DNA of 64,000 nt from Avena insularis. Its lineage: Eukaryota > Streptophyta > Magnoliopsida > Poales > Poaceae. A model generated the notes under the pieces. It had not been told where the DNA came from. It did no database searches and worked only from the letters and a program-made list of their open reading frames with translations. Where the stretch lies: assembly GCA_023614405.1 (NCBI GenBank), contig CM042684.1, positions 467,613,650 through 467,677,649 of the forward strand, read 5' to 3'. The position numbers and the translations under genes were made by a program. The first letter of the stretch is position 1. Every line of letters begins with the position of its first letter. Shown here piece after piece: positions 21,778-32,883 of the stretch.

Positions 21778-24700
21778 TCAAGGAGCAGCAGCAGGAGGGG
21801 GTAACTCATCGCCAGCGGGTGGAGCAGCGGCTTCAGCCTCGTTGTCTGGGTTAGCTTCAGCCTCGTCGTCATCTTCATTCTCTTCGAGATCTGAGGCTTC
21901 GTCCTCTTCCTCGTCATCCAAACCATCTTCGACATATTCGTCGTCAACGATGCCGAGGAAGCTTGGTCCTTCGTTCCATTGATGGACATGGGCCAATCGG
22001 ATAAGGTTGTGGGCACAAGCCTTGCACGGAGCAACCCAATCCGGATCATTCGACCACTTGGACCCAGTACGCAAGCGCTCGAGGATCTTCAAGTCCAGTT
22101 TTTCATACCAAGTGAGCACGAAATGGAGGACAGTATCAGCTCCAGCACGAGCGGCGGATTCCCTCCAGAGGTCGAGCTGGGTCTCGCAATCCATCAGCTT
22201 GTTCATCAAAGCAGTGGATCCCTCCGGAGCATCCTTACCAGGCCAAAGTGCATGAAAGATCCGGACGGCTGAATCCAGGAGACCCTAACCATAGTTCTTC
22301 CCAATTTCAGTCCGGGAGGATAGGCTGACTAGCAGATCCTTCATGTCATAAGGAATGGGTTCAGAGCCAGGATCAGTTGGGGTACCCCTCTGCCGACGGA
22401 ACTTGGCAACAGCAGTAGCCGCAATGGCACCGCCCTCTGGGAATTTGCCTGAAAACAAAACAAGTGAAATAAGTAAAAGAGTTTAACCCAGAGAAATACA
22501 TGCCGGCTGAAGGAAAAGAGTTTACGGGAGATATGACTATGGATCCGAGTCAGCTCTTTGGTGCAATCAGCACGCCTCTTCCGGAGCTTCTTAAGTTCAA
22601 CATTAGCCAAGTCAAGCTTGACGTCGGCCTCCTTCAGCAACTCTTGATCTTTTGCAAGTTGAAGGCTAAGACGTTCTCGCTCTTCGGTGAAGTCTTGGCC
22701 AGCCTTGTCCATCTCAGTCTTGTGGAGCTCTTTGAGTTTTTTCAGCTCAGCCTTGAGCTTGGCAAGTTCATCACCCTTGGCTCGGAGTTTGGCAAGTTCG
22801 TCATCCTTCTTCTTGAGCTCAGCCTGATGTTGCCCTGCTTGTTCGAGAAAATGCAGCATCATATCAGGCACAGGCACACTATCTTCAAGGGATGCTGCAA
22901 CGGTTTGTTGACCCGGCAGAGCCGAGGTATGAATATCTGCCGAGATCAGAAGAAAGGAGAGAGAGCACGGAAATTGAGTAACCAAAGCAAATTACCTTTT
23001 ATCTCGTCCAAGTTTTTTCTCATAATTGTATTTCCGGCCTCCACTCCGGCTGTGCAATCCCAATGACAGATTAGTTCGGCGGGAAAAGACAAAGAAAGAT
23101 GGGGGAGAAGTCGAAGAGAAAACTTACCCTTTTTCTCGCATTCAGCAAGAAGAGCAGCATGTTTCGAGCGCAGCACCTTGTGTGAGTCCAAGAGGTGCTG
23201 AAACTCAGCAGTCCGACGATTGGTAGTGATCTGAAAAGAGCAAGGTTGGCTCAGCTATATGCATATTCGAAGTGTACAAAATCCGGGCCAAGTGGAACTT
23301 AACCCGGCTCTAGGTGTGTGCATATTCGAAGTGTACAAAATCCAGGCCAAGTGGAACTTAACCTGGCTCTAGGTGTGTGCATATTCGAAATGTACAAAAT
23401 CCGGGCCAAGTGGAACTTAACCCGGCTCTAGGTGTATGCATATTCAAAGTGTACAAAATCCGGGCCAAGTGGAACTTAACCCGGCTCTAGGTGTATGCAT
23501 ATTCGAAGTATACAAAATCCGGGCCAAGTGGAACTTAACCCGGCTCTAGGTGTGTGCATATTCGAAGTGTACAAAATCCGGTCCAAGTGGAACTTAACCC
23601 GGCTCTAGGTGTGTGCATATTCGAAGTGTACAAAATCCGGGCCAAGTGGAACTTAACCCGGCTCTAGGTGTGTGCATATTCGAAGTGTACAAAATCTGGG
23701 CTAAGTGGAACTTAACCCGGCTCTAGGTGTGTGCATATTCGAAGTGTACAAAATCCAGGCCAAGTGGAACTTAACCCGGCTCTAGGTCTGTGCATATTCG
23801 AAGCTACTAAGGAGCTATGCTAGTTCTCTAAGAAGCATCCGGCCGAGTAACAAGTTACTCCCCCGGAGGCTCGGGGAATAATGGATATGTCTCTAAGCAC
23901 TTGTGCGTATTAAGGAAAAGACAAAGTAGTGTACCTCCATCATCCGGCCAGCAATGTTGATAGCCTTGGCTGCCGTGTTCATCTGTGCGTTGAACTCGGT
24001 GGGCCCAAACTTCTCCGGGAGATTGTCGTTGGGATCGACAAAGTCCGCTTTGTTCCAATTATTGACATATTCGATCAAAGCCATAGGATAGCCCTCTCCA
24101 CTAAGCATGTGGGGTGCGACCAAGCCTTTGGCGTGGGCCTCTCTCCTCGCAACTAGGGCGACAGCAGGGCTGGTATGCAATGCGAGTTGTTTGCTGCCAG
24201 CTGACCCGGAGGAGGCATCTCTCTTCGGCAGCATGGATGCAAGGGTGCGCTGTCCAGACTCGATAGATGATGCTTTGGTGGCACCAGAACTTTTCTTCGC
24301 CTTGGGTTGCTGTTGGGAGGCCGAGGCTTGAGCTGCAGACTTGGACTTGGGTGCAGCCTTAGTGCTAGTTGGGTCTTCTCGCCGAGTCTTGGAAGACTCG
24401 GACGAGTCAGGAGGAGTTGGTGCTGGCGCTGGTGCTTGTGTTGCTGCCGCTGCTGATGCTGTTGGTGCTGCTGTTGGTGCGGGTGTCGGTGCTTGTGCTG
24501 GTGCTGGTGTTGGCGTTGTTGCTGCTACTGCTGTTACTATCTCGGGGACGACGGGTTGCGGCTGAGCCGATGAGGAGCTAGGAGCATCTGGCCTTAGCTT
24601 GTCCTCGGCGGCACCACTTCCCCTACAGCGAAGTTGCCCTCCTATGGGCGAGGTGGACTAATATACGGTGTAGCCACCGAGCCTTCCTAAATTGCGCTCA

Positions 24701-26681
24701 GTGGGCGCGTGTCATCGTCGTGAGAGGGAGATGGGGTACGCCGGAAAGACGAAGCAATGCTGGAGCCGCTCTAGGGAACCTCCACGGTAGCCCTATCAAA
24801 TTAAACAACAAATAACAAATTATATAACAGAGAGAGAGGCGTGAAGACAAAGAAACTTGAAGTGGAAAATGGTACAAGGAAAAAGAAACTCACTCATCGC
24901 ACGTCAGAGGCTCCTTGGGCTTCCGAGCTCTCCGAACTATGGCCTTAGTCGGAGGTTTGCTGGAGACCTTGTCAGCAGACTTCTTCTGCCTTTTGGTTGT
25001 TCGGGGAGGCTCGGAAGAAGCAGCTGAAGTGGCAGCTCGCTTCTTAGACACGGCTGGGACCGGCTCACTCGTAGCAAGAGGGGGGATCTTCATGGATCTG
25101 CCCAGACGGGTTAGCTAAAGCTGGAAACGAGTAAGAAATAGGCACCAGGTCAAATACCTCCACCACCTCAATATCGGAATCATCCTCATCGTCAGGCCAA
25201 CTCCTTAAGGAAAAGAAGTTACCAGAGGGTCGCTTGGATGCGTCCAGGGCAGGCAAGAACATTTCCTGATCCGGCTCCTCCTCGTCTGAAACAAGTCGAT
25301 CCTTCCCCCATTTGAGGGAAGGCTCGGTGCCATCTTCAATGGTCTGCTGAAGAAACAACTAAAAGGAAAATGCAAAGGGATCAAATAAACAACATGCTCC
25401 AACATAGGATATAACTCAGAGAAGGATTGGGTAATGAGATTTACCGCAGGAGGAGGCTTGTCCCGGCAGTAATGCTCCAACCCCCACTCCCAGTCAGTGT
25501 TGAAGTCCTTATCGCTCGTGAAGATGGCCTTGACCCGGCGGAAGATCTCAGTGTTGTTCAACTCGAAGGAGGAGGTCCGGTTGGGGTCGAGCCGCCAGCT
25601 CATATGGCAGAGTTTCTGTGTGCACTTCTGTAGGGGAAATCCGGCTGCGGATGAATGTGATCATCACATCCTCGTTGCGCAACCCCAGATCCTTTAGTTC
25701 CTTGAACTGCTTATTAACCTGATTCGCCAAGGAAGTTGGTTTCTTGGGAACCCGGTCCCATAGAGCCAGATTAGGAGGACCCATTGCCAAGGGGCGCAGC
25801 CGGATCAGATCCTCATCCGAGCCATTCCTCACATAAAAGAAGGTCCGGGCCTAGCCCTTGCAAGATTCAAGCCCCGTGACTCGAGGGAAGACAGATTGTT
25901 TCCGGAGAGAGATGGAGGCGGCACCACATTGGGTTAGGTGCTTGTCCTCCAGGGCACGCTCCTTATCCGGAACCACATTCCTCCGCAAACCAAAGAACCG
26001 GATCCAAAGATCTTTAGTAGGCCACAAGCCGAGGTATCCTTCTACGGCGGATGCGAAGGAGGAGAGGGATGTAATGGCATTCGCCGAAAGATGATGAGGT
26101 TGGAGTTCGTAGGTATTGACAAAATCATGGAAGAAGTCACTCACCGGCAGGCCGATGTCGCGCTGGAAGTGAGAGAGGAAGACGACGAACTCACCCGGAT
26201 TGGGTGAGGGAGCGATCTCCTCGGAGGCAAGGCGGGAAATTATGCCTTCGGGGATGCGGCGGGTGCGGTAGAGCCAATCGAGATCATCTTGGCACACCCA
26301 AGAACCGGCCCAGGCACCACGCTCCAGAGTTTTGCCCTCCTCTTCCATCTCTTCTTCCTCGACGACGGCGAGCTCCTCCTCAGTCATCTCCAGGTCACTG
26401 TCCTCACTAGCTCGATCAGAGGTGGGGGACAGAGGTTTGGATTGGCACAACCCCGTGACGAAGAAGCGAGGCGCGTCGGTGGCGCTGTGGAGCAGAAGCG
26501 GCGGCGGCGGCGCTGTCACAAGGAAGAAGAAGGAGCAGACAGGATGAGGGGCGCGAGAAGGGGGAAAACATCCAAGGGACGCACTCCCTCCCTTATTTAA
26601 CAGCGCACTTGCAATGGATAGTGGGATCGGGCAGTGCCCTGAGGCCACACGGTGTGGCCGTGTATTTGCTGGATTAGCCAA
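21778..26681 (-). pseudogene. Antisense spliced gene in element B, 'putative gypsy type transposon' domain protein
   Basis: Read on the minus strand, this is a multi-exon gene downstream of and opposite to pol. Exon 1 (about 26681-25442) holds 'FLSHFQRDIGLPVSDFFHDF', 'YELQPHHLSANAI' and 'EGYLGLWPTKDLW', the signature of the plant family annotated as putative gypsy type transposon (PF04195). It has a TAG where Trp is expected near 25853 and a frameshift near 25640. A GT-AG intron fits 25359-25444. Later exons give an acidic stretch (25260-25150), a Lys/Arg-rich basic segment ('TTKRQKKSADK', near 25000), an Ala/Pro/Thr repeat (24410-24540), 'LIEYVNNWNKADFVDP' (near 24070), a coiled coil of Lys/Leu/Glu heptads (22860-22530) and an acidic Asp/Glu tail (21960-21800). 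The likely start is the Met of 'MTEEELAVVEEEE' or one upstream. Its function is unknown; such antisense genes are known from Grande- and Retand-like elements. Confidence 0.75.
23261..23802. repeat. 59-bp minisatellite, nine units plus a partial
   Basis: The word 'gcatattcgaa' recurs exactly every 59 bases at 23261, 23320, 23379, 23438, 23497, 23556, 23615, 23674, 23733 and 23792. Each unit holds 'gtgtacaaaatccgggcc', 'aagtggaacttaacccggct' and 'ctaggtgtgt'. Units differ by only one to three bases. It lies between two exon-like parts of the antisense gene, so it is probably intronic. Confidence 0.95.
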
Positions 26682-27066
26682 TCAGAGGCAAGCCACAGGA
26701 AGGGCCATAGGAAATAGGGGATCCCATGACGTGACGTGGTGATGCAGTTAACGAGGAGGCAACTGCGACGTGACGTTTGCAGCAGTAACCCCTGACAATA
26801 AGTGCAGTAACAGGTGCATGCCCTTAAAATGAGGCAATGTGATGATTACCCTCCATGTAGGATGTGGGAAAGTGTATGAGAGAAGGAAGGATAACACGGA
26901 AAACTGAAGGGTGACCCAGCCAGCGAGTGAAAACTCGGAATGTGCCAAGGGAAAGCTAGGCCACGAAATCCGAGCTACAAGGTAACTCGGAAAGGGAAGC
27001 AAAAAAGCTCGGTAGATTGAACCTACCGTGGCCTTAGCAGCTGAAATTGTTAAGACCGCACCAGCT

Positions 27067-27077
27067 TCGGGGACTAA
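27067..27077 (+). other. Polypurine-tract position of element B
   Basis: 'tcggggactaa' immediately precedes the 3' LTR; the 'cggggac' word recurs upstream in the 3' region (21240, 21655). A weak tract by purine content, assigned by position. Confidence 0.5.
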
Positions 27078-27843
27078 TGTTGGGGGGATACCCCCGGGTA
27101 GGGTCACGCCGGGGTATAGAGGCCGAGTTAGCCGAGGTATAGCTAGGTCAAAGCGAAAGCTGGCCGGGTCATCTCAAGGTAGGCCGATTTACGAAGTAAC
27201 CCGGACCAGAGGATGTCCACCTGACTGTGTCCTGGCCGACGTATGTCGTATGTCGACAGGCTTTTTGTAACTTGTATGTAGGTACCCACGAGGCCGGGTT
27301 ATACCAGGCTTGCAATAGAAGGAAGGTATCTCGCTGGTCAAAACTTGGTCTCTGTGCGCTGGAGCGTGAGCGAAGCGAACAGAGGGAGGGGCCAGTAGGG
27401 CGTGGCCGACAAAGGTGAAGTAGCCTATGTCGGCTGACGCTGGCTCCGCAGAGGGTTACGTAGCCTATGCATTGCTTACGAAGGGAAAAGGAGACCCGGT
27501 CGGTTTGCTATTTTGGGAGAGGCATATTCCCAGGAATATGCCTCCACGTATGCCCTAACTGGCAACCTAGCCTCCCCTTTATAAGGAGCGCTAGGGCCTC
27601 TGTAGAAGGGGCTAGCGAATGAGTAGTTTGTTCATTGGGAGATAGGTTGTGGTGAGAGTAAGAGAGCTTCTTCTTCCTCCTCTCCCAAATACATCTCAAG
27701 GAGCATCTGTAAACCCAGTGAACTTTGAGAATATAGAGCATCTGTGTGTGGAATCACCACACTATCCCTCCCTAGATTCCTCTAGTGCATATTGGCCCCA
27801 CCTTTAGCCTATCCATGGCATCTGCCGTGACACCACCACGACA
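27078..27843 (+). repeat. 3' LTR of element B
   Basis: Starts TGTTGGGGGGATACCCCC and ends 'accaccacgaca', followed by the TGTAG duplication. TATA box at 27580-27586. Confidence 0.9.
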
Positions 27844-27848
27844 TGTAG

Positions 27849-28755
27849 TCGACATTCACATGACACCACTACAGGAAGTACACCACAACTTAAATACCAA
27901 ACCATTGAATCTTTCTCAACATAATTCCACTACTAACAACATGACTTCTCCCATGTCCTCAAGAACAAAACAAACTACTCACAAGACATCATATGGATCA
28001 TGATCAGAGATGGAATAATGATGTGTAACAATCTGAACATAAACGATAATTCAATGGTTCACTCAATAGCATCAACTATAAAGAGTAATCAACACCGGGA
28101 AAGTTTCCCCTAAGAACTATGCATGATTCAACCCAATTTTTACAGCGATATGGAGATGGTGATGATGGTGCTGGTGGAGATGATGGTGGTGGTGATGATG
28201 ATGATCCCGATGATGTCCAACTTGATGGTGGTGTTGATGGCAACGATCTCCCTTCTCTGGGAAGGAATTCCCCCGGTAGAATTCTGTCTGCTGGAAAGAT
28301 CTTTCTCTCTCGGTGTTTTCCGCCCCGCAGAGGCGACGGAATCTTTATGTGATCGCTCTCCGAGTCTTAGGGTTTTGGAGGATAATATACGCCAGAGGGG
28401 AGATCCAGAGGTGGACTAGGGTGGCCACACCACCTGGTGGCGTGGCCTAGGCTGGCCCACGCCAGGGGGTGGTGTGGGCCCCCTGTGGCCCATCTCAACC
28501 TCCCCTTCTAGCTTCCTTCGTCTTCTGGAAAAATAGGATTTTCCATGTATTTTCTCGGATTTTCCGATCTTCGCGAATTTTGCCTCCAAACAGCACCTTT
28601 TCCATCAGAATCCTGACTATAGTGGTTCATGCTCCAAAAGTCATCAACCATGCAAAAACAGATGAAATAACATAAGTATCATCCCTTAATATGAAAAATA
28701 TCAATGAATAACAGTAAATTATGATATAGAATAGTGATGCAAATTGGACGTATCA
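27849..28755 (-). repeat. Element A 5' LTR, outer part
   Basis: The minus-strand start TGATACGTCCAATTTGCATC lies at 28755, the typical TGATACGTC opening of several Triticeae Gypsy LTRs. A GAT/GGT-rich stretch lies at 28147-28250. After 28755 the sequence switches to CACTA coding DNA. Confidence 0.85.
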
Positions 28756-28756
28756 G

Positions 28757-31595
28757 AGGTCAAGTACATTGCTGCCGGGATCAGACCACAGCCCACAACA
28801 TGGACACCACGGGCGAGAAACTGGTTTTACAGCCATAGGGGCACGTTGGACGAAGAAGGGAGGGTAATATATAATCAGAAACACAAAGATCATCCCCTAC
28901 TGCCCATCGACGCTATTAGAAATGCAGTAGATGATGTTTTAGCGGGATAATTCATTCCCGATAGATAGAACGACAAGCTCACACGCGCCCTTAAAAATCA
29001 TGAACACAAAGGACGAGCACGAGGCACACCAGGCTCCAAGTTGTGGAATGTTGCCTTCCCCGCGGAAATGAAGAGATATCCCGATAAATGCATTCAGAGG
29101 AGAAAGGAAAGGGAGGCAGCTGAGAAAGCGGCTGTTGCAGACCGGCTGCGTAATGTAGAAGAAGCATTAAAGAAGCACCATGATCAACTCGACAGACTTA
29201 GCCAGCAAGGTATTAGCGACCAATCTCAGCGGCACATGGTAGAAGCTGCATTCGATGGTATCGGCGCCCTATCGAATAAGAAAATCAGCGTCGCTTCCAC
29301 GCAGCTCCAGGATGTTGATGATGATGCACTGACGATGGCTCCTCCTAAACGCTACCCAGTGGATGATATCACGGAGAGCACAGCTTGTGAGCTAAAGGTG
29401 CAAGTTATGAACTTAAGGGTGACGGTGGCCTCGGCATGGTCGTACCAATTGCGCCTAACCCAACTTGGCATTGCAGACCGGTTCCAAAAGGGTACGCTGT
29501 CGTCACGGTGGATAATGTGAAGCAAGATTTTGAGGAGCTGAAGCTGGACCACCCTGCAGGGGAAGATATGGAGCTAACTGAACTAGGAGAAGCCAAAGGG
29601 GGGACTGTTGTATGGCCAAAGGATCACATCATGCTTCCAAATTATGTGCCGCCAAGGCCGCCCACTCCTCAGAGCAGCAATCCACCTTCGCCGCCACCTC
29701 ACCATTCTCCAGCGCAACCGTCGCCTTCACTTCCTCACCACTCAGCATAGCCGTCTCCACCGTCGCCTCAGCCAGTCTTCGCCGCCGCGTCAGCCGTCTC
29801 CGTCCCCTGAGCCTCAGAGATAAAAGCGGAAGTATACTAAGAGGACCAGCAGCAGCAGCAGCACCACGTTCTGATCACCGAAACGTAAGCTATGCCCCTC
29901 CCAAGAGTACCTTATAAGAATATGAAGAAGTTACTTTGCGAGAAGACATATGAGGAAATTGCTGCGGCTACAGATGCCCATTATGAAAAGTGGAAGATTG
30001 ACATGGCTAACAAGAAAAAGCCGATAGAGCCATTCTTCCCGGGCACCGCAGAAGATAAAGCCAAAGCAGCCGCGCTTAAGATTCAGCTTCACCAACCCAT
30101 AGCACTCACATTAGACTATATCACTCTATTACCAAGTCGGCTGAGGCAAAAGAGCGAAGAGTCAGGAAAGAAGTTGCCCAGCTCGGACAACAGAAAAATC
30201 AATCGATCGAACCGCTCAAAGTGTACGATACCAATAAGTGGAGAGCCCAGGAGCGGCATGATCCGAACATTGATCCGGAGTTTATTCAATTGTACGGAGA
30301 AAAGGCCAAATTATATGGACTGTCTATTACTGAGTACATGAGCCATATGGATGAGTTCGAGGGGTACCAACAAATAGCATACGTATACCGGTACAGGGCA
30401 CCTCTCGCCAAACCTGAGTTAACCAAAGATCTACCAACAAAAATACGAAGATTGCATAACTGGTACATGCAAGCCTCTGCTGAATTCAAAAACTGGACCT
30501 ATGCTGGATATAAACACCACCATTACGGTCATGGAGATGTCTTCCTACTGATTGAATTTTCAGAATTATTTCTGTTTTACCAACCAGACGCCCTCGACAA
30601 AACTATCGTCAGTGCCTATTGTTTGTAAGTATTATTAATTTCTGTAATTAAGTCTTTCTAGCTCAGTTCATTCGTTGCTTGTATAATCTTACTCATCACT
30701 ATACTAATTATATATGCAAAATAAAGATTCTCGAATGCAACAAAGGATAAATCTATGACCTTGGGTTTGTTGACTGCAATTTCGTTCATGAAGTTACTCT
30801 AAAAACAAAACCCAAAGAGACAGAAGATAACTTGGTACAAGCGTTGACGTATTTTGGCAACAGAAGGAAAATACTATTTCCTTACAATGATGGGTGAGTG
30901 TTACTGTCTTGTACACATTCTATTTTCGCTTACTCGATGTTAAGCGTATAATTGACTCGTGTTATATTCTTTTAGTGTGTCCAGCTTCCACTATATTCTG
31001 TTAATCATTGTTGTTCACCAAGAAGTAGTAAAAGTCATGGACTCGAAACGCATGCCTTTAGAAAAATGGGCGAACATGCAGGAATACCTCCAGAAGGCTT
31101 GGAAATGGTTCACCGCCAACACTAGGGGTGTTTGGAAGCCAGAGCTTATATTTCAACCATTGATTGTAAGTACTACTTGCTAGATCCACGCATCTCTTTG
31201 TTTCTAGTTTCAATACCATTATCATGCTTGATTATTATTTTGATTGAACTCCGTTCTCGTAAAGTGCTTGATGCAGGAAGCCGGAATAACTTATGTGGAT
31301 ACTATGTCTGCGAGTTCATTCGCCAGATGACCAAAGAGAAGGGCGCAGACCGGAACATCGAAAAAATTGAAGTACGATAAACAATAATCACAACTTTATT
31401 TTATTACCACCAATTGTGTTTAGTTTCAGTCATATATATTAATCCGCTTCTTTAAATTAGATCGAACGGATACGGGACGGTCTTCTATCACAAGAACGTG
31501 TGCAAGCAATTCAAAAGGAAATTGCCGGATTCTTATTAGAACATGTCATAGATCCGAAAGGAGAATACTATTACCCGGTTCATTTGGAAGGGTGA
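28757..31595 (+). pseudogene. CACTA-associated protein with Ulp1-like (C48) protease domain, element G
   Basis: This is the second gene of plant CACTA elements; the C-terminal domain resembles SUMO/ubiquitin-like cysteine proteases, and its role in transposition is not established. The N-terminal part includes 'RNWFYSHRGTL' (28810s), a coiled coil (29100-29210) and 'PVPKGYAVVTVDNVKQDFEE' (near 29480), with frameshifts near 29440 and 30120. Exon ends fit 'SAYCL|gtaagt' (30628), exon 30727-30893 (one TAA), exon 30976-31165 with the catalytic His in 'FHYILLII' and Asp in 'VMDS', exon 31277-31371 with the catalytic Cys in 'NLCGYYVCEFI', and the last exon 31461-31595 ending in TGA. Active-site residues are preserved, but the frameshifts and 5' truncation make it a pseudogene. 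Confidence 0.82.
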
Positions 31596-31879
31596 AGTGT
31601 AAAAAAGAAGATGTAAATTAGATCAAATTTGTGTGAGTACCGTTTGTAATTAATATGTTTCGACCAAGCACGACGGATGAGACGGTGTATAATATATTCG
31701 TGACTATGATGTGCAATATATATATCGTGGTTTCATTATTACTGTATATATGTAGTACCATTAAATTCAATACAAAACACCAAATAAATCATTAAATTGA
31801 ATACAAAACACCAAATAAATAAATGGAAAAAAAACACAAAACCCTTCCGCGGTACAAGAATAGTCCGAAATGCAGAGAC

Positions 31880-32161
31880 CAACGATCCCGGTTTGTGCCA
31901 CGAACCGGGACCAATGATCCACCCCCCCTCATTGCACGCGCGTCCACGTGGAGACCCATTGGTCCCGGTTCGTGCCACGAACCGGGACCAATGATCCACC
32001 CTCCCCCCCCCCTCGTTGCCCGCGCGCCCCGTGGAGACCCATTGGTCCTAGTTCATGCCCGAACCGGGACCAACATTGGTCCCGAGTGATTGGTCCCGGT
32101 TCAAAAACCGGGACCAATGGCTCTTATGAACCGGTACCAAATGAGGGCTTTTCTACTAGTG
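31880..32161 (+). repeat. Subterminal repeats and 3' end of CACTA element G
   Basis: Inverted and direct copies of a 'tggtcccggttcgtgccacg' unit alternate with C-rich spacers; such subterminal repeats are the binding sites for the transposase in En/Spm elements. They end with CTACTAGTG. Confidence 0.85.
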
Positions 32162-32499
32162 TCTTGACCGGCGACAGGTCGATCTGAGCACCGGTTATGG
32201 GGTTGAAGAGAAGAGATGGGGGTTGACCGTTCATCGGCAGCTGCGAGCCAACAGTGCGAGGACCCGAGGACGTACCTTACCTGGCCAGGGAGCGAGACGT
32301 GCTAGGGCTTGCCCATGGAGAGGCGGTGCAGCCTGGCAGTAGTGGTTAAGGTTTTGGTTCCCCGAAAAAAAAAACCCGATGGGCTCGGGATTCTCGATTA
32401 CCGCCGTTACCGCGGTCAAATTTGGCTACCCGTTACATTGTTGATATTCCGGTGAGAACCCTTATTTTGAGTCCCTTATGAGGCCATATATTGTCTAGA
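32162..32499. other. Unassigned sequence right of CACTA element G
   Basis: GC-rich to 32340, then a run of ten A residues (32365-32375) after 'gttttggttccccg', then mixed sequence. No family or gene recognised. The A run could be the tail of a retroposed sequence, but nothing upstream supports that. Confidence 0.3.
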
Positions 32500-32883
32500 C
32501 AAGAAGAAAGATGTAAGTCATTCAATGATCACATTCTTGTCGTCTATTGTTTTCGATGTCGTTATACACATATTTCATTGTTAGCCATGGAGAGAGACAA
32601 GAAGAAATGAGAAGATTTTTAATGATAAAAGGCCCACAATTGAAAGATGGAAAGCAATATTCTTCCAAGAAATGAGATGGCTGCAATTCAGAATCAAAGG
32701 AAAATACCAAGAAAAATTCAAAGCCTGGCTTAACCAGCAATTGGACCAGGGATAGGGTAGAATGATGTTACTTTACTGTTTTGATCTACCTTAGATCATT
32801 TTTTCCATTGTATATACTCATACTCATATATTATAATAAAAATTGCAGTGGGGATTTTCCCTACTGATTCACCTAAAAAAAAA
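32500..32883 (+). mobile_element. LINE 3' end (RIX-type), 5' truncated
   Basis: The plus strand encodes 'RNEKIFNDKRPTIERWKAIF' and 'FKAWLNQQLDQG' before a stop, like the C-terminus of plant LINE reverse transcriptase proteins. It is followed by the typical grass LINE tail 'gcagtggggattttccc' and 'ctgattcacct' and a run of A (32874-32883). An in-frame stop occurs near 32583. The left border is not sharp. Confidence 0.7.

Larger units (their letters stand above)
13721..27843 (+). mobile_element. Complete Tat-lineage Gypsy retrotransposon (element B)
   Basis: Flanked by TGTAG on both sides (13716-13720 and 27844-27848), with LTRs of 744 and 766 bp, a primer site, gag, protease, reverse transcriptase, RNase H, a second RNase H-like domain, integrase, and then nearly 6 kb of 3' DNA holding an antisense gene. 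The extra RNase H and antisense gene are hallmarks of Tat elements such as Grande and Retand. All sense frames carry stops or frameshifts, and the LTRs differ by several short indels, so it is an old, inactive copy. Confidence 0.92.
10084..28755 (-). mobile_element. Athila-like Gypsy retrotransposon (element A), 3' truncated, interrupted by element B
   Basis: Read on the minus strand, the order is 5' LTR (28755-27849 then 13720-13120), primer-binding site, gag-protease frame, reverse transcriptase, then truncation at 10084 where an unrelated LTR begins. RNase H, integrase and 3' LTR are missing. Element B (13721-27843) lies inside the LTR with a TGTAG duplication. The right LTR end (28755) abuts CACTA coding sequence, showing A had inserted into element G. 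Protein motifs resemble the Athila lineage of Triticeae Gypsy families; a family name could not be fixed. Confidence 0.85.
28756..32161 (+). mobile_element. CACTA (En/Spm-like) transposon, 3' portion (element G)
   Basis: The right terminus CTACTAGTG (32153-32161) is the inverse of the CACTAGTAG end of CACTA elements. Subterminal copies of 'ggtcccggtt', 'gaaccgggaccaatg' and their inverses occupy 31880-32140. The left side is cut by the LTR end of element A. Transposase (TNP2) sequence is not present; only the second gene of such elements is seen. Confidence 0.88.

Noticed and set aside
23261..23802. CRISPR-like array
   Set aside because: Units are contiguous 59-bp tandem repeats without unique spacers, and the context is a plant retrotransposon.
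24341..24581. Plus-strand Gly/Ala/Val-rich open frames
   Set aside because: Low-complexity antisense image of the Ala/Pro/Thr tract of the minus-strand gene.
28119..28419. Asp/Gly-rich open frame in the A LTR
   Set aside because: Product of a GAT/GGT simple repeat inside a retrotransposon LTR, with no start context or conserved motif.
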